From NCBI GenBank assembly GCA_049323895.1, contig JBMOKT010000016.1, positions 1 through 64,000 of the forward strand: a DNA stretch of 64,000 nucleotides, given 5' to 3'. How positions within the stretch are numbered: the first letter of the stretch is position 1; the number at the start of each line of letters is the position of its first letter. Below the pieces are notes generated by a model that saw nothing but the letters and a program-made list of their open reading frames with translations, ran no database searches and was not told the DNA's origin. The translations under genes and the position numbers were made by a program. Source of the DNA: JBMOKT01 sp049323895. GTDB lineage: Bacteria; Bacillota; Peptococcia; Peptococcales; BICA1-8. Of the stretch, positions 26,079-35,229 are shown piece after piece.

Positions 26079-29000
26079 ATGCAATGTCGGCGTTATATAG
26101 CTATTGTATTGTTGCTTACCGTGCTTATGAACCTTTGGCCGCAAGGCCCTGTGCAGGCAGCCAATATCAGTGATCCAAGGGACTTAGGGAGCCTTTATAA
26201 AGGACAGCCTATCAACAGGATCGATCTTGCAAGTGGCTCTGATACCGTACTATTTCACGACTACTGGACAATAATCGTAGACAACAAGCCTGCGGGAGAG
26301 GACTTGGTGGCAGCGGAACCTACCCAAACCAGCGCAGCCTACAATTACATTGCTTGGAGCAGGTTATCGGAATGGGTGGGTGTATTAAAAGGGTCACAAG
26401 TCTATGCAGAAAGGGAAACATCAAAGACTTATTTGTATGCCAACAATAAAAGTTCTACACGAATGCACATACGCTCTTTGGCAAGATCATGCGGAGCCAC
26501 TGTGGCAAACTGGGACGCCTCCCAACGCAAGGTATGGGTAATCACAACCCCTTGGCCTTCCGGAAAGATCCCAGATTTACCCGGATTACTAGCTGGACAG
26601 ACCAAGTCTTTTTGGGTGGATGCATATGCATCAACAATTGATACACGGGGAGTAACCTATTCTTTCACGATTAATGGGAAACAGGTCATTGGTTCTACCA
26701 AGGTATCCTCCAACTATGCCGGTTTCTACGTCACCTATTCCTTTCCTTCCCCCGGCTCCTACACCTTGCGCCTTGAGGTAACTGATACTGTGGGCCGGAC
26801 CACGTCTGTCATCAAAACAATTAATGTTGCCCCAGTTCCTCAGCCCCCGCAACCACCGGCACTTCCGCCTTCTCCTGGTCAGCCTGTGGCGGACTTTGAC
26901 CTGCCGCCCTTAGGAGAGGTTGGAGAGAATATCCAGGTAGTAAACAAATCCAGGGCCAGCAGCAATTTCTGGCTGATCAGCAGCCAGTGGACGGTAACCC
27001 CGCAATCCTATTCCGGCAGCCTGGGAATGCAGGGAGGAACCTTAGTTTTTAACCAGCCCGGAGTTTATATGGTGAAGCTAAAGGTGTGGGACAACAAGAA
27101 CAACACCTCAACAGCGACGAAAAGCATTTCTATCTCGGATAAACTTCCACCGCCGGAGCCGCCTTTGCCGCCCGAGCCGGAGAACATTCCCCCGGTGGCC
27201 CGATTCGACATGGTGTTGGAAGCTTCGCCCGGCGTATCCGTACCCGTTAAAAACAGGTCTTATGACCCGGACGGCGAGATTGTATCGGTAGACTGGTCTG
27301 TATCTCCGGTGGCCAATGCAAGCCTGGGTGACACAGGAGGAAATATTATTTTTGCAGAACCGGGCACATATAAGGTTACATTAACGGTGGAAGACGACCG
27401 GGGAGAAATTGATACGGTCCAAAAGACCATCAGTATTGTGAACGAACCTCCGGTAGCCCGGATTTCCATACCCACCACCGTATTCCAGGGAGAAGACGTG
27501 GAGATCGAGAGCAATTCCTACGACCCGGACGGAGAGATTTCTGAATACACCTGGAGCGTTACGCCTGCCGGAATGGTAGGCACCCTTTCCGGTGAAAGAG
27601 GCACGGTCTATTTTGATGAGCCGGGTACCTATACGGTCCAATTGACAGTAAAAGACAGATTCGGCTCAACCGGTACTGTGACCAAAAACCTGGAAGTTAA
27701 ACCTGCCGTACCTACGGCCTTTTTCCGCTGGAACGGCATACCCAAAGAAAACCGGAAAATAGTCTTTGATTCCTCGGAAAGCTACGGTTCCGGACGCTAC
27801 CCGGTAGATTTCAGTCAAAACCAGTGGGAGTTTATTCCCCCTGCTGGGGTGCCTGCTGAAGCTATCAGAATTGTGACTTCGACAGACTTGAAAACCCGTC
27901 GGGTGTTATTTAAAGAACCAGGGGACTACCGTGTCCGCTTGGCTGTAAAGAATACGAAAGGGACAGTTTCCGAGTGGTATGAACAGGTCATCACCGTTTA
28001 CCCAGACCAGCCGCCGGTGGCCGATTTTTACACCGTTCAGACTATAACCCGTGACCCGGCTAATGCTAATACGGCCACTATTCTTCTGATGGACCGTTCC
28101 TATTCCCCTGACGGAGACCTTATTTACAGGCGGGAATGGAACTACCGCTACGATAGCAACAACGAAGGCAGTTTCTCTGATGAGGCTTGGGTTACCCTGG
28201 AGAGCGGAAACAACCCCACTCCTGTTTTATATACCAACCAGGTGGGGAAATACGAATTTAGCCTTTCTGTGGAAGAGGCTTTCGGCCAGGAGACAATCTC
28301 GGAGTTTATTACCCCAGGCGATGTACGAACAGCGAATACAAGTAGCAAGCCCCTGGTGGACAAGAATGTGGAAGTGATCAACATTGCGCCGGTGGTTAAT
28401 TTCGATGTCATCAAGAAAAAGAAGGCCGATGTGGTATTTACCATAGGCCAGATTGCTGACAACAAAATTGCCGATCTGAACGGTAAAATTGAGAGGTTTG
28501 TTAAACCGGCCTTGGCGGCAAACAACATTGACGCCCGGATCACCTCCATTCAAACCTACCAAATGACTGCCCAGGATACTTTTAACTGGCAGACCTATGA
28601 CCATTACGGCCGATGGGGAGAGAGAACAGGCGGCTACTATACCGGTCAAAACCATATCATCGTAAGGGATAAAAACATCTACTTCTACGGCTATGGCAGA
28701 CCGGCCTTCAAAGATTTCCTGTTCATACCTGATAATACTACGGGTAAGAAGACATTCACCTTTGACCTGTCGGAAAGTGGTATCAACTATCATAGCATGG
28801 AAGGCGGCGGCTTCCTGTTCAACAGCAAAATTGAAAACAGCATCTTAAGCGGTTATGTCATTCTATTCGGACAATCCGGCATCGAAATGTACGAAATTCA
28901 GGGGGTCAACGTAAACTCATTCCATAACGAAAGCTCTTACGAACTCTCAAACGCTCCTTATGCCAAAAGGATAGGAGTATTTTCTAAGAACGGCAACAAC

Positions 29001-31349
29001 CACAGCATTAAGATTGAAGTCACACCGGAAAAAATCGATCTATGGGATAACGGTAATAAAGCTATAAATGGGTTTACTCTGCCTCATCAGTATGGCAACG
29101 GTTTCGGTCCTATTGCCAGCTATGCTTCCCATAACTGCAGCATGCTCTCCTGGTTTACTTTTAATAATCTGGTCATGACGACCATGGATGCCAAACAGCT
29201 TTCCGATGTCCTCAACGAACCAGATTGGAGACCGAACGCCTCCCATTTCATCATAAATTTAAGCGATGTAGAGCTAGCTGAGTTGAACTACCCGGCAAAA
29301 CTGGCCACTCTGCTGCAAAGAATGCTAACCAACGAAATCTACTTTATTGGCCTGGGCACTGAAGGTAACCGAACACAGTATCAAACTTTTATTACGCAAA
29401 ATGACAGCAAGGGCGTATTCTATCCCAATACGAACATGGAAACTGCTCTTAATCAGACAGCGAATTATATCATTGATGTAATGCGGTCCATCCCGGAGGT
29501 TTTGGAAAAGTATGTCCTTTTGGGAGATGAGATCTTGTACAAGACCTATTATGAGGATCAGGAGAATGACCCAAAGTTTGTTGAGAGATGGATTCATGCC
29601 CATGATCCGTACTGGTTTAAGAACAGCCTGGGTGAAGCAAGCTTTGCCGGCCAGTACCTGCCTGGTCCGGTGACCCGGTTTGACAAGGTGGGGAAATATA
29701 ACGTGCAGTTTCAGGCTAGGGATAACCCCAAGCCCGATAACCGTTTCGACGGGTATCGGCTCTGGTCCCATATGCCCCTGGATGATCTGGAACTCTATGT
29801 ACACCGGCGTCCGCTGGCTCTCTATTCGGTGCAAATCACACCTAACGGCAGCGTATATAATGTAGCTGTGCAGGATCAATCTTATGATCCGGACCACCAG
29901 GGTGAAGCCGGGAACGGTATCATAGCACGGGAGTGGCGGTGGAAGGAGGCTGCTGCCGCAACCTGGAACAGCAATATCCCATCGACCCTGCCCGCAGGCA
30001 AAACTTATCTCTTTTCCCTAAAGGTGAAGGATATTGACGGCCCCGATGGGGTAGGGGAATGGTCTTTGCCCAATGTCCGGACAATCAGCACCAGTTCCCT
30101 GAATATGCCGCCTGTGGCCCAGTTTGCCGTAAATCCCAATCCCCTGCCCCTGGGAAAAACGCTAATATACAATGATTTGAGCTACGACCCAAACGGTGAC
30201 CAGATTGTCCAGCGGAGCTGGCGGATGGCCAAGCTCCCCGGCGGCAGTTGGACGGATTACGGCGGAACACCGCCCAATAACTTCACATCCCTGGGAGTAG
30301 GAGACTACAGAATTGAGCTAAAAGTAAAGGATCAGCCGGGGGCCTGGTCGGAACCCTTCTACCAGACAGTGACGGTGATTCCGGACAACAACAAGCCGAT
30401 TGCTTTGTTTACGGTAAGCCCTAATCCCCTGCCCCAGGACGTACCGGTGAGTTATTTGGAAGCTTCCTGGGATCCTGACGGTGATCCCATTGTGGCCCGA
30501 GAATGGCAGTGGCAGAAGAACAGCGGTTCATGGCAAAACGGCCAGCCTCTGGATTTCAACGCACTGGGTATAGGCAGTTACAATATCCGTTTACGGGTTA
30601 AGGACCAACCGGCCTTGGCGCAAATGACACCTTTATGGTCTGACTGGTATCTGCAAAATTTGTCGGTTATTGTCGGAAATCGAAAGCCGGTGGCCCAGTT
30701 TGCGATATCACCCAATCCGGCACTTACGGACGAAGCGGTTACTTACAGTGATACTTCTTACGACCCCGATGGGGTAGGGATTGCAGAACGGGTCTGGCAG
30801 GTGACCACAACTAATGGTACGGTGTTGGGTGAATATCATAACCAGCTCCCGCCGCGGGTATTTGCCGGTACCGGCTGGGGAGACGGTGGTACCGGGACCT
30901 ACCGTATCGGGCTGCGGGTGCGGGATAACGCGCCTAACGGCATCTCACCGCCTTTATGGTCTGACTGGACCTGGCAGACGCTGACGGTCGTAATGCCGTT
31001 GATGGGCTCCGGTGAGATTGCGCCAAACCCGGCATTAAGCGGCATGCGGGTTCATATTACCGTGGAAACCAGCGGTTATGCCGAAGAAGTAAGAGTGAAA
31101 TTTCCCGACGACGGGTTCTTCAATGGAGATGAAATCGCTCTCCTGCCTGAAAGCCCGGTAAGCAGCAAACTTAATACTTGGCGGGGCACATACCTGACGG
31201 ATGCCAAGACGCCGGACGGCCCGTATGCCGTTATGGCCACGGTTATAAGGACATCAGTGGCTCTCCAGACTGTAATTGTACCGTTAACGCTGGTTATACA
31301 GGGAGACATCTACGATCAGATAAAAGTAAGAATACGCGACAGCAGGTAA
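26079..31349 (+). CDS. giant secreted PKD-repeat protein with stalk and vWA-like domains
   Basis: The 1756-residue protein has a signal peptide (IVLLLTVLMNLWPQG), a copper-amine-oxidase-type domain (about 25-165), a Pro-rich linker (PQPPQPPALPPSP), and at least four PKD-like repeats before residue 770 with the marks SYDPDGE and F-x-x-P-G-x-Y. A central region (about 770-1180) may be von Willebrand A-like (VVFTIGQIADNKIADLNGKI; FIINLSDVELAEL). Three or four more PKD-like repeats (SYDPNGD, SWDPDGD, SYDPDG) follow. There is no sortase motif or C-terminal helix. It follows the tad locus and may be an adhesin. GGAGG is 11 bases before ATG 26079. Confidence 0.82.
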   Translation: MQCRRYIAIVLLLTVLMNLWPQGPVQAANISDPRDLGSLYKGQPINRIDLASGSDTVLFHDYWTIIVDNKPAGEDLVAAEPTQTSAAYNYIAWSRLSEWVGVLKGSQVYAERETSKTYLYANNKSSTRMHIRSLARSCGATVANWDASQRKVWVITTPWPSGKIPDLPGLLAGQTKSFWVDAYASTIDTRGVTYSFTINGKQVIGSTKVSSNYAGFYVTYSFPSPGSYTLRLEVTDTVGRTTSVIKTINVAPVPQPPQPPALPPSPGQPVADFDLPPLGEVGENIQVVNKSRASSNFWLISSQWTVTPQSYSGSLGMQGGTLVFNQPGVYMVKLKVWDNKNNTSTATKSISISDKLPPPEPPLPPEPENIPPVARFDMVLEASPGVSVPVKNRSYDPDGEIVSVDWSVSPVANASLGDTGGNIIFAEPGTYKVTLTVEDDRGEIDTVQKTISIVNEPPVARISIPTTVFQGEDVEIESNSYDPDGEISEYTWSVTPAGMVGTLSGERGTVYFDEPGTYTVQLTVKDRFGSTGTVTKNLEVKPAVPTAFFRWNGIPKENRKIVFDSSESYGSGRYPVDFSQNQWEFIPPAGVPAEAIRIVTSTDLKTRRVLFKEPGDYRVRLAVKNTKGTVSEWYEQVITVYPDQPPVADFYTVQTITRDPANANTATILLMDRSYSPDGDLIYRREWNYRYDSNNEGSFSDEAWVTLESGNNPTPVLYTNQVGKYEFSLSVEEAFGQETISEFITPGDVRTANTSSKPLVDKNVEVINIAPVVNFDVIKKKKADVVFTIGQIADNKIADLNGKIERFVKPALAANNIDARITSIQTYQMTAQDTFNWQTYDHYGRWGERTGGYYTGQNHIIVRDKNIYFYGYGRPAFKDFLFIPDNTTGKKTFTFDLSESGINYHSMEGGGFLFNSKIENSILSGYVILFGQSGIEMYEIQGVNVNSFHNESSYELSNAPYAKRIGVFSKNGNNHSIKIEVTPEKIDLWDNGNKAINGFTLPHQYGNGFGPIASYASHNCSMLSWFTFNNLVMTTMDAKQLSDVLNEPDWRPNASHFIINLSDVELAELNYPAKLATLLQRMLTNEIYFIGLGTEGNRTQYQTFITQNDSKGVFYPNTNMETALNQTANYIIDVMRSIPEVLEKYVLLGDEILYKTYYEDQENDPKFVERWIHAHDPYWFKNSLGEASFAGQYLPGPVTRFDKVGKYNVQFQARDNPKPDNRFDGYRLWSHMPLDDLELYVHRRPLALYSVQITPNGSVYNVAVQDQSYDPDHQGEAGNGIIAREWRWKEAAAATWNSNIPSTLPAGKTYLFSLKVKDIDGPDGVGEWSLPNVRTISTSSLNMPPVAQFAVNPNPLPLGKTLIYNDLSYDPNGDQIVQRSWRMAKLPGGSWTDYGGTPPNNFTSLGVGDYRIELKVKDQPGAWSEPFYQTVTVIPDNNKPIALFTVSPNPLPQDVPVSYLEASWDPDGDPIVAREWQWQKNSGSWQNGQPLDFNALGIGSYNIRLRVKDQPALAQMTPLWSDWYLQNLSVIVGNRKPVAQFAISPNPALTDEAVTYSDTSYDPDGVGIAERVWQVTTTNGTVLGEYHNQLPPRVFAGTGWGDGGTGTYRIGLRVRDNAPNGISPPLWSDWTWQTLTVVMPLMGSGEIAPNPALSGMRVHITVETSGYAEEVRVKFPDDGFFNGDEIALLPESPVSSKLNTWRGTYLTDAKTPDGPYAVMATVIRTSVALQTVIVPLTLVIQGDIYDQIKVRIRDSR

Positions 31350-31352
31350 ATG

Positions 31353-31397
31353 AACGGGTCGGTCGCCTGAGTGGTGGCTGGCCCGTTTCCCTTTTTC
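31353..31397 (+). terminator. intrinsic terminator of the PKD protein gene
   Basis: AACGGGTC (31353-31360) pairs with GGCCCGTT (31380-31387) and GTCGCC pairs with GGTGGC inside it, allowing G-T pairs. A T-rich tract (TCCCTTTTTC) follows. It marks the end of the GC-rich half of the window. Confidence 0.75.
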
Positions 31398-32100
31398 AGA
31401 GGTAATAGATATCCATATTGAAGGATAAGACAGGTTGGTGATAAGGTGCATCCAAAACCAAGACTCCAGATTGTCAATCAATTCGGGCTATATCATAAAG
31501 AAAAGAAAAAGCCCATGCGATACAGGAAAATTACAGTCATTATCGGCAGGCTTTTTAATGGATACTAGGAAGCTCACCGGTCTTTATTCCAAAAAAAGCA
31601 GACCGAAGTAATGAAATCTGGCAGAAAGCCTTTGAAGATTAACAGGATCGGGTTGCCTAAGTGGTGGTAGTGAGGTCTACGGTAACTTATTAGCTATTGG
31701 TCTGCGTCATCCCGATCGTGCGTTAAAGCTGGACTTTGCCGTACAATAGTACCAAAAAATAGCCTGGAGGGCTTGTATTTTTTTTTGGCAGCGTAAAATT
31801 CCTAAAATTGACAAAACGAGGCAGGAAGATGGGAAATATTGTAGAAATTTATATATGTTACTAACAAGCAAAAAAACATTTGCTGAGGGTTAATGTGAGT
31901 GACTCTCAGCAAGTAAATCCAAATCAAATAAAAAAAACTAAGAATTAATATGATATAAATTGGGTCTTTGCGAAAGTACTCGTTATATTGAAGTTAAATG
32001 AAATTGGTCGCAATTAGACCGTACCGTCCATGGCACGGATTTGGTTAGATATAGTTTCTTGGCATTGTGACTAGTATCTTTATGAAAGGATAATAGATAT
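31398..32100. other. gene-poor transition with possible coding remnants
   Basis: No intact gene is supported. Short open stretches look like remnants: 31446-31567 (+), from a GTG, with QIVNQFGLYHKEKKKPMRYR; and about 31635-31750 (+), ending YGNLLAIGLRHPDRALKLDF before a TAG. A hairpin (TTGCTGAG/CTCAGCAA) lies at 31880-31912, and a small stem with the 11-mer CCGTCCATGGC at 32024-32034. Composition changes from GC-rich to AT-rich within this stretch. Confidence 0.45.
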
Positions 32101-33156
32101 ATGGAGGATTTTATTTGTATATATTGCAAAAATAAGTATCCGATTTCAGAAGCATCAGTTTCTGATATTATTCCTTATGCATTAATAGGTGAAAAAAAAC
32201 TTCAACTTAAAAACAGAGTATGCCAAGGATGCAATGAACTAGTAAACAAAAATGTTGAAGAAGATTTAATTAAGAAATTTGAAAGCTTACGAAGAAGGAT
32301 AAACCCTTTAACTAGACGTGGAAAATCCTTAAAAGATCAGTATATTATTAAATTCCAAAGTGACAGAATTGAGGCTGAAACTAATCCCATAAAAGCGGAT
32401 AGTCCACAAGATATTTTAAATAGACCACTACTTTTTAGAGACAAAGATAAAAAGGGTATTATAATTGGTCCATACGACACGATTGTTGACTTCGCGACAA
32501 AAAAGAATAAAAAAGAAAAAGTTGAAACAGTAGAAAATGTTCAAGATAAATTATCAATTATAGAAACCTACCCTATTACAATTGGAGACTTTTTTTCAGA
32601 TGAAATGAAAACAATGGTTTCAAAAATTTGTTATGAATGGGTAGTGAGTGTTACTAATTATAATGAAATAATGCTTCCAGATTATGAATTAATTAGTCAA
32701 GCTATATATGACAATAAAGTCGCCGAATATAATATAGTTGCAGTATTAACTAATGATAATATTGCAAAAGCGTTATTTGAAGATTTAAACGTTCATCACG
32801 AAAAAAATGAAAACTTGATTGTGCCACGAAAGTTAATTGTTGGAGATTATCTTTTGTTCTTTGAAATAAAAAATGATAAGTTATACTGCTATTTTGTATT
32901 TATGGGTATGGTTCTGTACAGGGTATTAATTACTACAAAAAACTTGCCGGAAACTAAAGACATATTGATCTCAAGAATATATAAATATAAAGGCAGAACA
33001 GGCGAACTCGAAATATGGATGCCTCATAGAGATAATTGGCCACTATTAAGCTATCATTTGGATTTGGATGAAAATTATAATCACCCTGAGATGTACATAG
33101 AATATCTTAAAACTAAATTAAGCGAGATTATAAAATTCAGGGTCGAGGAACAATAA
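32101..33156 (+). CDS. HNH-endonuclease-like protein of unknown function
   Basis: The 351-residue protein begins with CIYC, then SVSDIIPYALIG and RVCQGCN, the frame of the HNH_5-type zinc fold (C-x-x-C, E-H-I-I-P-x-A-L-G-G, C-x-x-C-N). The usual catalytic His before IIP is Asp here, so nuclease activity is doubtful or altered. Residues 60-351 match no family I know. The gene is very AT-rich, alone, and flanked by hairpins that share an 11-mer. It could be a defence or mobile-element gene; that is inference. Confidence 0.65.
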   Translation: MEDFICIYCKNKYPISEASVSDIIPYALIGEKKLQLKNRVCQGCNELVNKNVEEDLIKKFESLRRRINPLTRRGKSLKDQYIIKFQSDRIEAETNPIKADSPQDILNRPLLFRDKDKKGIIIGPYDTIVDFATKKNKKEKVETVENVQDKLSIIETYPITIGDFFSDEMKTMVSKICYEWVVSVTNYNEIMLPDYELISQAIYDNKVAEYNIVAVLTNDNIAKALFEDLNVHHEKNENLIVPRKLIVGDYLLFFEIKNDKLYCYFVFMGMVLYRVLITTKNLPETKDILISRIYKYKGRTGELEIWMPHRDNWPLLSYHLDLDENYNHPEMYIEYLKTKLSEIIKFRVEEQ

Positions 33157-33180
33157 CCTTTTAATTTACAAATCTCTAGT

Positions 33181-33450
33181 ATGTTGAATTCTGCAGATTT
33201 TGCGGATTTGAGCAGCCGCCGTCCATGGCGGTATTGACGCTGGGGGCGACCAACTTCACTTAACATCGCATTTCCGCGCCAGCGCGGATTAGCAAGGTCA
33301 GCGGGAACAAGGAATTGGGTAGGGCTGGACCAGCCGCGCACATTCCCCGGCCTAAGTCAGGCATGACCCGGCTTGCCCGTCCATCGCCTTTAGGCCAGAG
33401 GACGTAGGAAATGCAGGGCCGTTAGTGCGCCTAGGAAGCTTGGCTATATA
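33181..33450. other. GC-rich structured non-coding region
   Basis: A GC-rich block in AT-rich surroundings without a convincing gene. Perfect or near-perfect stems include CCGCC/GGCGG (33217-33231), TCCGCG/CGCGGA (about 33274-33289), GGCTGG/CCAGCC (33323-33335), and GGCCTAA/TTAGGCC (33349-33396) enclosing a GTCA/TGAC hairpin. ACTTAAC near 33257 fits the RYYYAAC pattern of integron-type recombination cores, but no matching partner site was found. It may be a structured RNA or a cassette junction. Confidence 0.45.
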
Positions 33451-33463
33451 AAGGAGAAAATAT

Positions 33464-33985
33464 ATGAAAAGTGTAAATATTAATAAGTTTGTTGAAAAGG
33501 TAGCTCAACAGCCATCAGACAATGAACTATATAATATGTATTTTGGAGATGAAGGAGAACCCTTACGTGAGAATCTATGTAATTATCTTAAAGAAATGGT
33601 AGAAAACAAACCGACTCATTTGCTATTGGGAGAGGCAGCTGGGCCGGATGGTGCATGTCGAACGGGAATACCATTTACGGATGAACAAATATTATCTTTA
33701 GGTCATCGTACTATTGGCAGTCAGACAATCTTCACACTCAACTATAATCTTCCATATATAACAAACGGGAATATAATCTCCGAGAATAGTGCACAGCGTG
33801 TTTGGGCAACGATTACGAGCACAGGAAATTTACCATTAATGTGGAATGCCGTACCATATTATCCCCATAAAAAAGATGATTATTTTGAAATTAGGAATCC
33901 AAGGGATGATAGTGAAGTTAGAAAATTTAAAAGCTTTGTTATCATATATCCGACAATTGAAATGCAAACAAATTCTATGGTATAA
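33464..33985 (+). pseudogene. uracil-DNA glycosylase-like protein, 3' truncated
   Basis: The 173-residue frame has LLLGEAAGPDGACRTGIPFT (about 51-70), SAQRVWATI and MWNAVPYYPHK (about 125-135), which match the active-site region and the W-N-x-x-P-x-x-P-H motif of a uracil-DNA glycosylase-superfamily group. Related proteins continue for about 50 more residues, including a C-terminal R-H-P-S motif. Here the frame departs after KFKSFV and stops. It is probably a non-functional remnant. The ATG at 33464 follows AAAGGAG. Confidence 0.6.
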
Positions 33986-33988
33986 TTA

Positions 33989-34003
33989 TGATAATAATTA
34001 TCA
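33989..34003. promoter_or_regulatory. perfect Fur box
   Basis: TGATAATAATTATCA is an exact 7-1-7 palindrome identical to the Bacillus Fur consensus TGATAATNATTATCA. It differs from the PerR and Zur consensus at the outer bases. It lies 66 bases before the transporter gene at 34070, so that gene is probably iron-regulated. Confidence 0.72.
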
Positions 34004-34069
34004 TTTGTGTTTTTCTATAAACTAAAACTACTCAAGTTAAAGAACCTAATACTATAAGGGGAACTATTT

Positions 34070-35059
34070 ATGAGAATACTAGAAAAGTTACACACCTTGT
34101 TTATTATACTAGCTGTTATAATAGGACTTTTGTTAGGTCAAATACCAGTTATTGAAGTTAATGCTGAACAGTTTATTGTTCCTTTCTTGCTTCTAATGCT
34201 ATACGGTTTATTTTTAGGCATTCCAATTAAAGATTTAAAGAAAGCCTTTGGAAATGTCAAATTTGCAGCAACGAGTTTAACAATAAATTTTATCTGGACA
34301 CCATTACTGGCCTGGGGATTAGGTGCTATATTTCTTTTTGATCAACCAGCCCTATGGGTTGGTTTTATTATGTTGATGGTAACACCATGTACAGATTGGT
34401 ATCTTGTTTTTACTGGGATAGCAAAAGGAAATGTTTCTTTATCAACAGCTATATTACCAATTAATCTTATTTTACAGGTTTTACTGTTACCTGTTTTTTT
34501 GCTTCTTTTCGCAGGAGTGATGAAAACGGTCGAAATGTCCTTCCTGATTGAAAGTATTTTACTTGTGCTTGCTTTACCTTTCTTGCTTGCCAATGTTACG
34601 AGATTTATTTTTAAGAATCGACAAAAAGTAATAGAAAAGAAAATTACACCTTTTTTTGAAACAGGTCAAGTTATTTTTTTAAGCTTAGCTATTATGGCGA
34701 TGTTTGCTTCACAAGGAAGATATTTAATTGAAAACATAAATGTAGTATACATGTTGCTTATTCCTGTTTTTCTCTTTTTCCTGATTAATTTTATGCTTGG
34801 ACGTTTCGTTAGCCGCTTATTAAAGTTTTCATATGAAGACTCCGCTAGTTTAAACTTAACCACACTAGCTAGAAATTCACCCTTGTCCCTAGCTATAGCT
34901 GTGGTTGCATTCCCGGATCAACCTCTTATAGCCCTTGCATTAGTTGTTGGTCCGTTAATTGAATTGCCTTTATTGGCAGTTACTTCTCAAATTCTCTTAT
35001 GGATTCGTAAGAGAGGATTGATTATAAAAAAAGAAATTACCAGGTCTAGTAGGAAGTAA
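34070..35059 (+). CDS. ACR3/BASS-family transporter
   Basis: The 329-residue protein has about ten membrane helices and the motif MVTPCTDWYLVFTGIAKGN (about residues 103-121), which corresponds to the P-C-T-x-W-x-x-V-x-T-x-x-A-K-G-x region of ACR3 arsenite exporters, with the critical Cys. A second conserved region is LTTLARNSPLSLAIAVVAFP. It may export arsenite, but there is no arsR or arsC nearby and a Fur box lies upstream, so another substrate is possible. Confidence 0.8.
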   Translation: MRILEKLHTLFIILAVIIGLLLGQIPVIEVNAEQFIVPFLLLMLYGLFLGIPIKDLKKAFGNVKFAATSLTINFIWTPLLAWGLGAIFLFDQPALWVGFIMLMVTPCTDWYLVFTGIAKGNVSLSTAILPINLILQVLLLPVFLLLFAGVMKTVEMSFLIESILLVLALPFLLANVTRFIFKNRQKVIEKKITPFFETGQVIFLSLAIMAMFASQGRYLIENINVVYMLLIPVFLFFLINFMLGRFVSRLLKFSYEDSASLNLTTLARNSPLSLAIAVVAFPDQPLIALALVVGPLIELPLLAVTSQILLWIRKRGLIIKKEITRSSRK

Positions 35060-35109
35060 GTATTTATAAATATAGTATTTTACAAATAAAAATAATTTAT
35101 AAAATAGAG

Positions 35110-35160
35110 AAAGACCATGAAGAGAGCTTATATCAGCTTCCAAACTTCATGGTCTTTTTG
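35110..35160 (+). terminator. intrinsic terminator of the transporter gene
   Basis: AAAGACCATGAAG (35110-35122) pairs perfectly with CTTCATGGTCTTT (35145-35157), then TTG. An inner AGCT-type stem adds stability. Confidence 0.85.
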
Positions 35161-35229
35161 TGTTTTATTCAATTTTTGATTAAGCCAAAAAAAAATTATT
35201 ATTTTTCCCCATCTTCAAAAACAAAATAA

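Noticed and set aside
27180..27660. Tandem DNA repeat array in the PKD gene
   Set aside because: Similarity is at the protein level (PKD domains); the DNA copies are too diverged to be a tandem repeat or CRISPR-like array.
33257..33263. Integron attC site in the GC-rich block
   Set aside because: ACTTAAC fits RYYYAAC but no properly placed GTTRRRY partner or integrase was found, so it is kept only as a possibility in a finding.
33081..33341. Reverse-strand frame in the GC-rich block
   Set aside because: It spans a run of hairpins, has no ribosome binding site and gives no recognisable protein.
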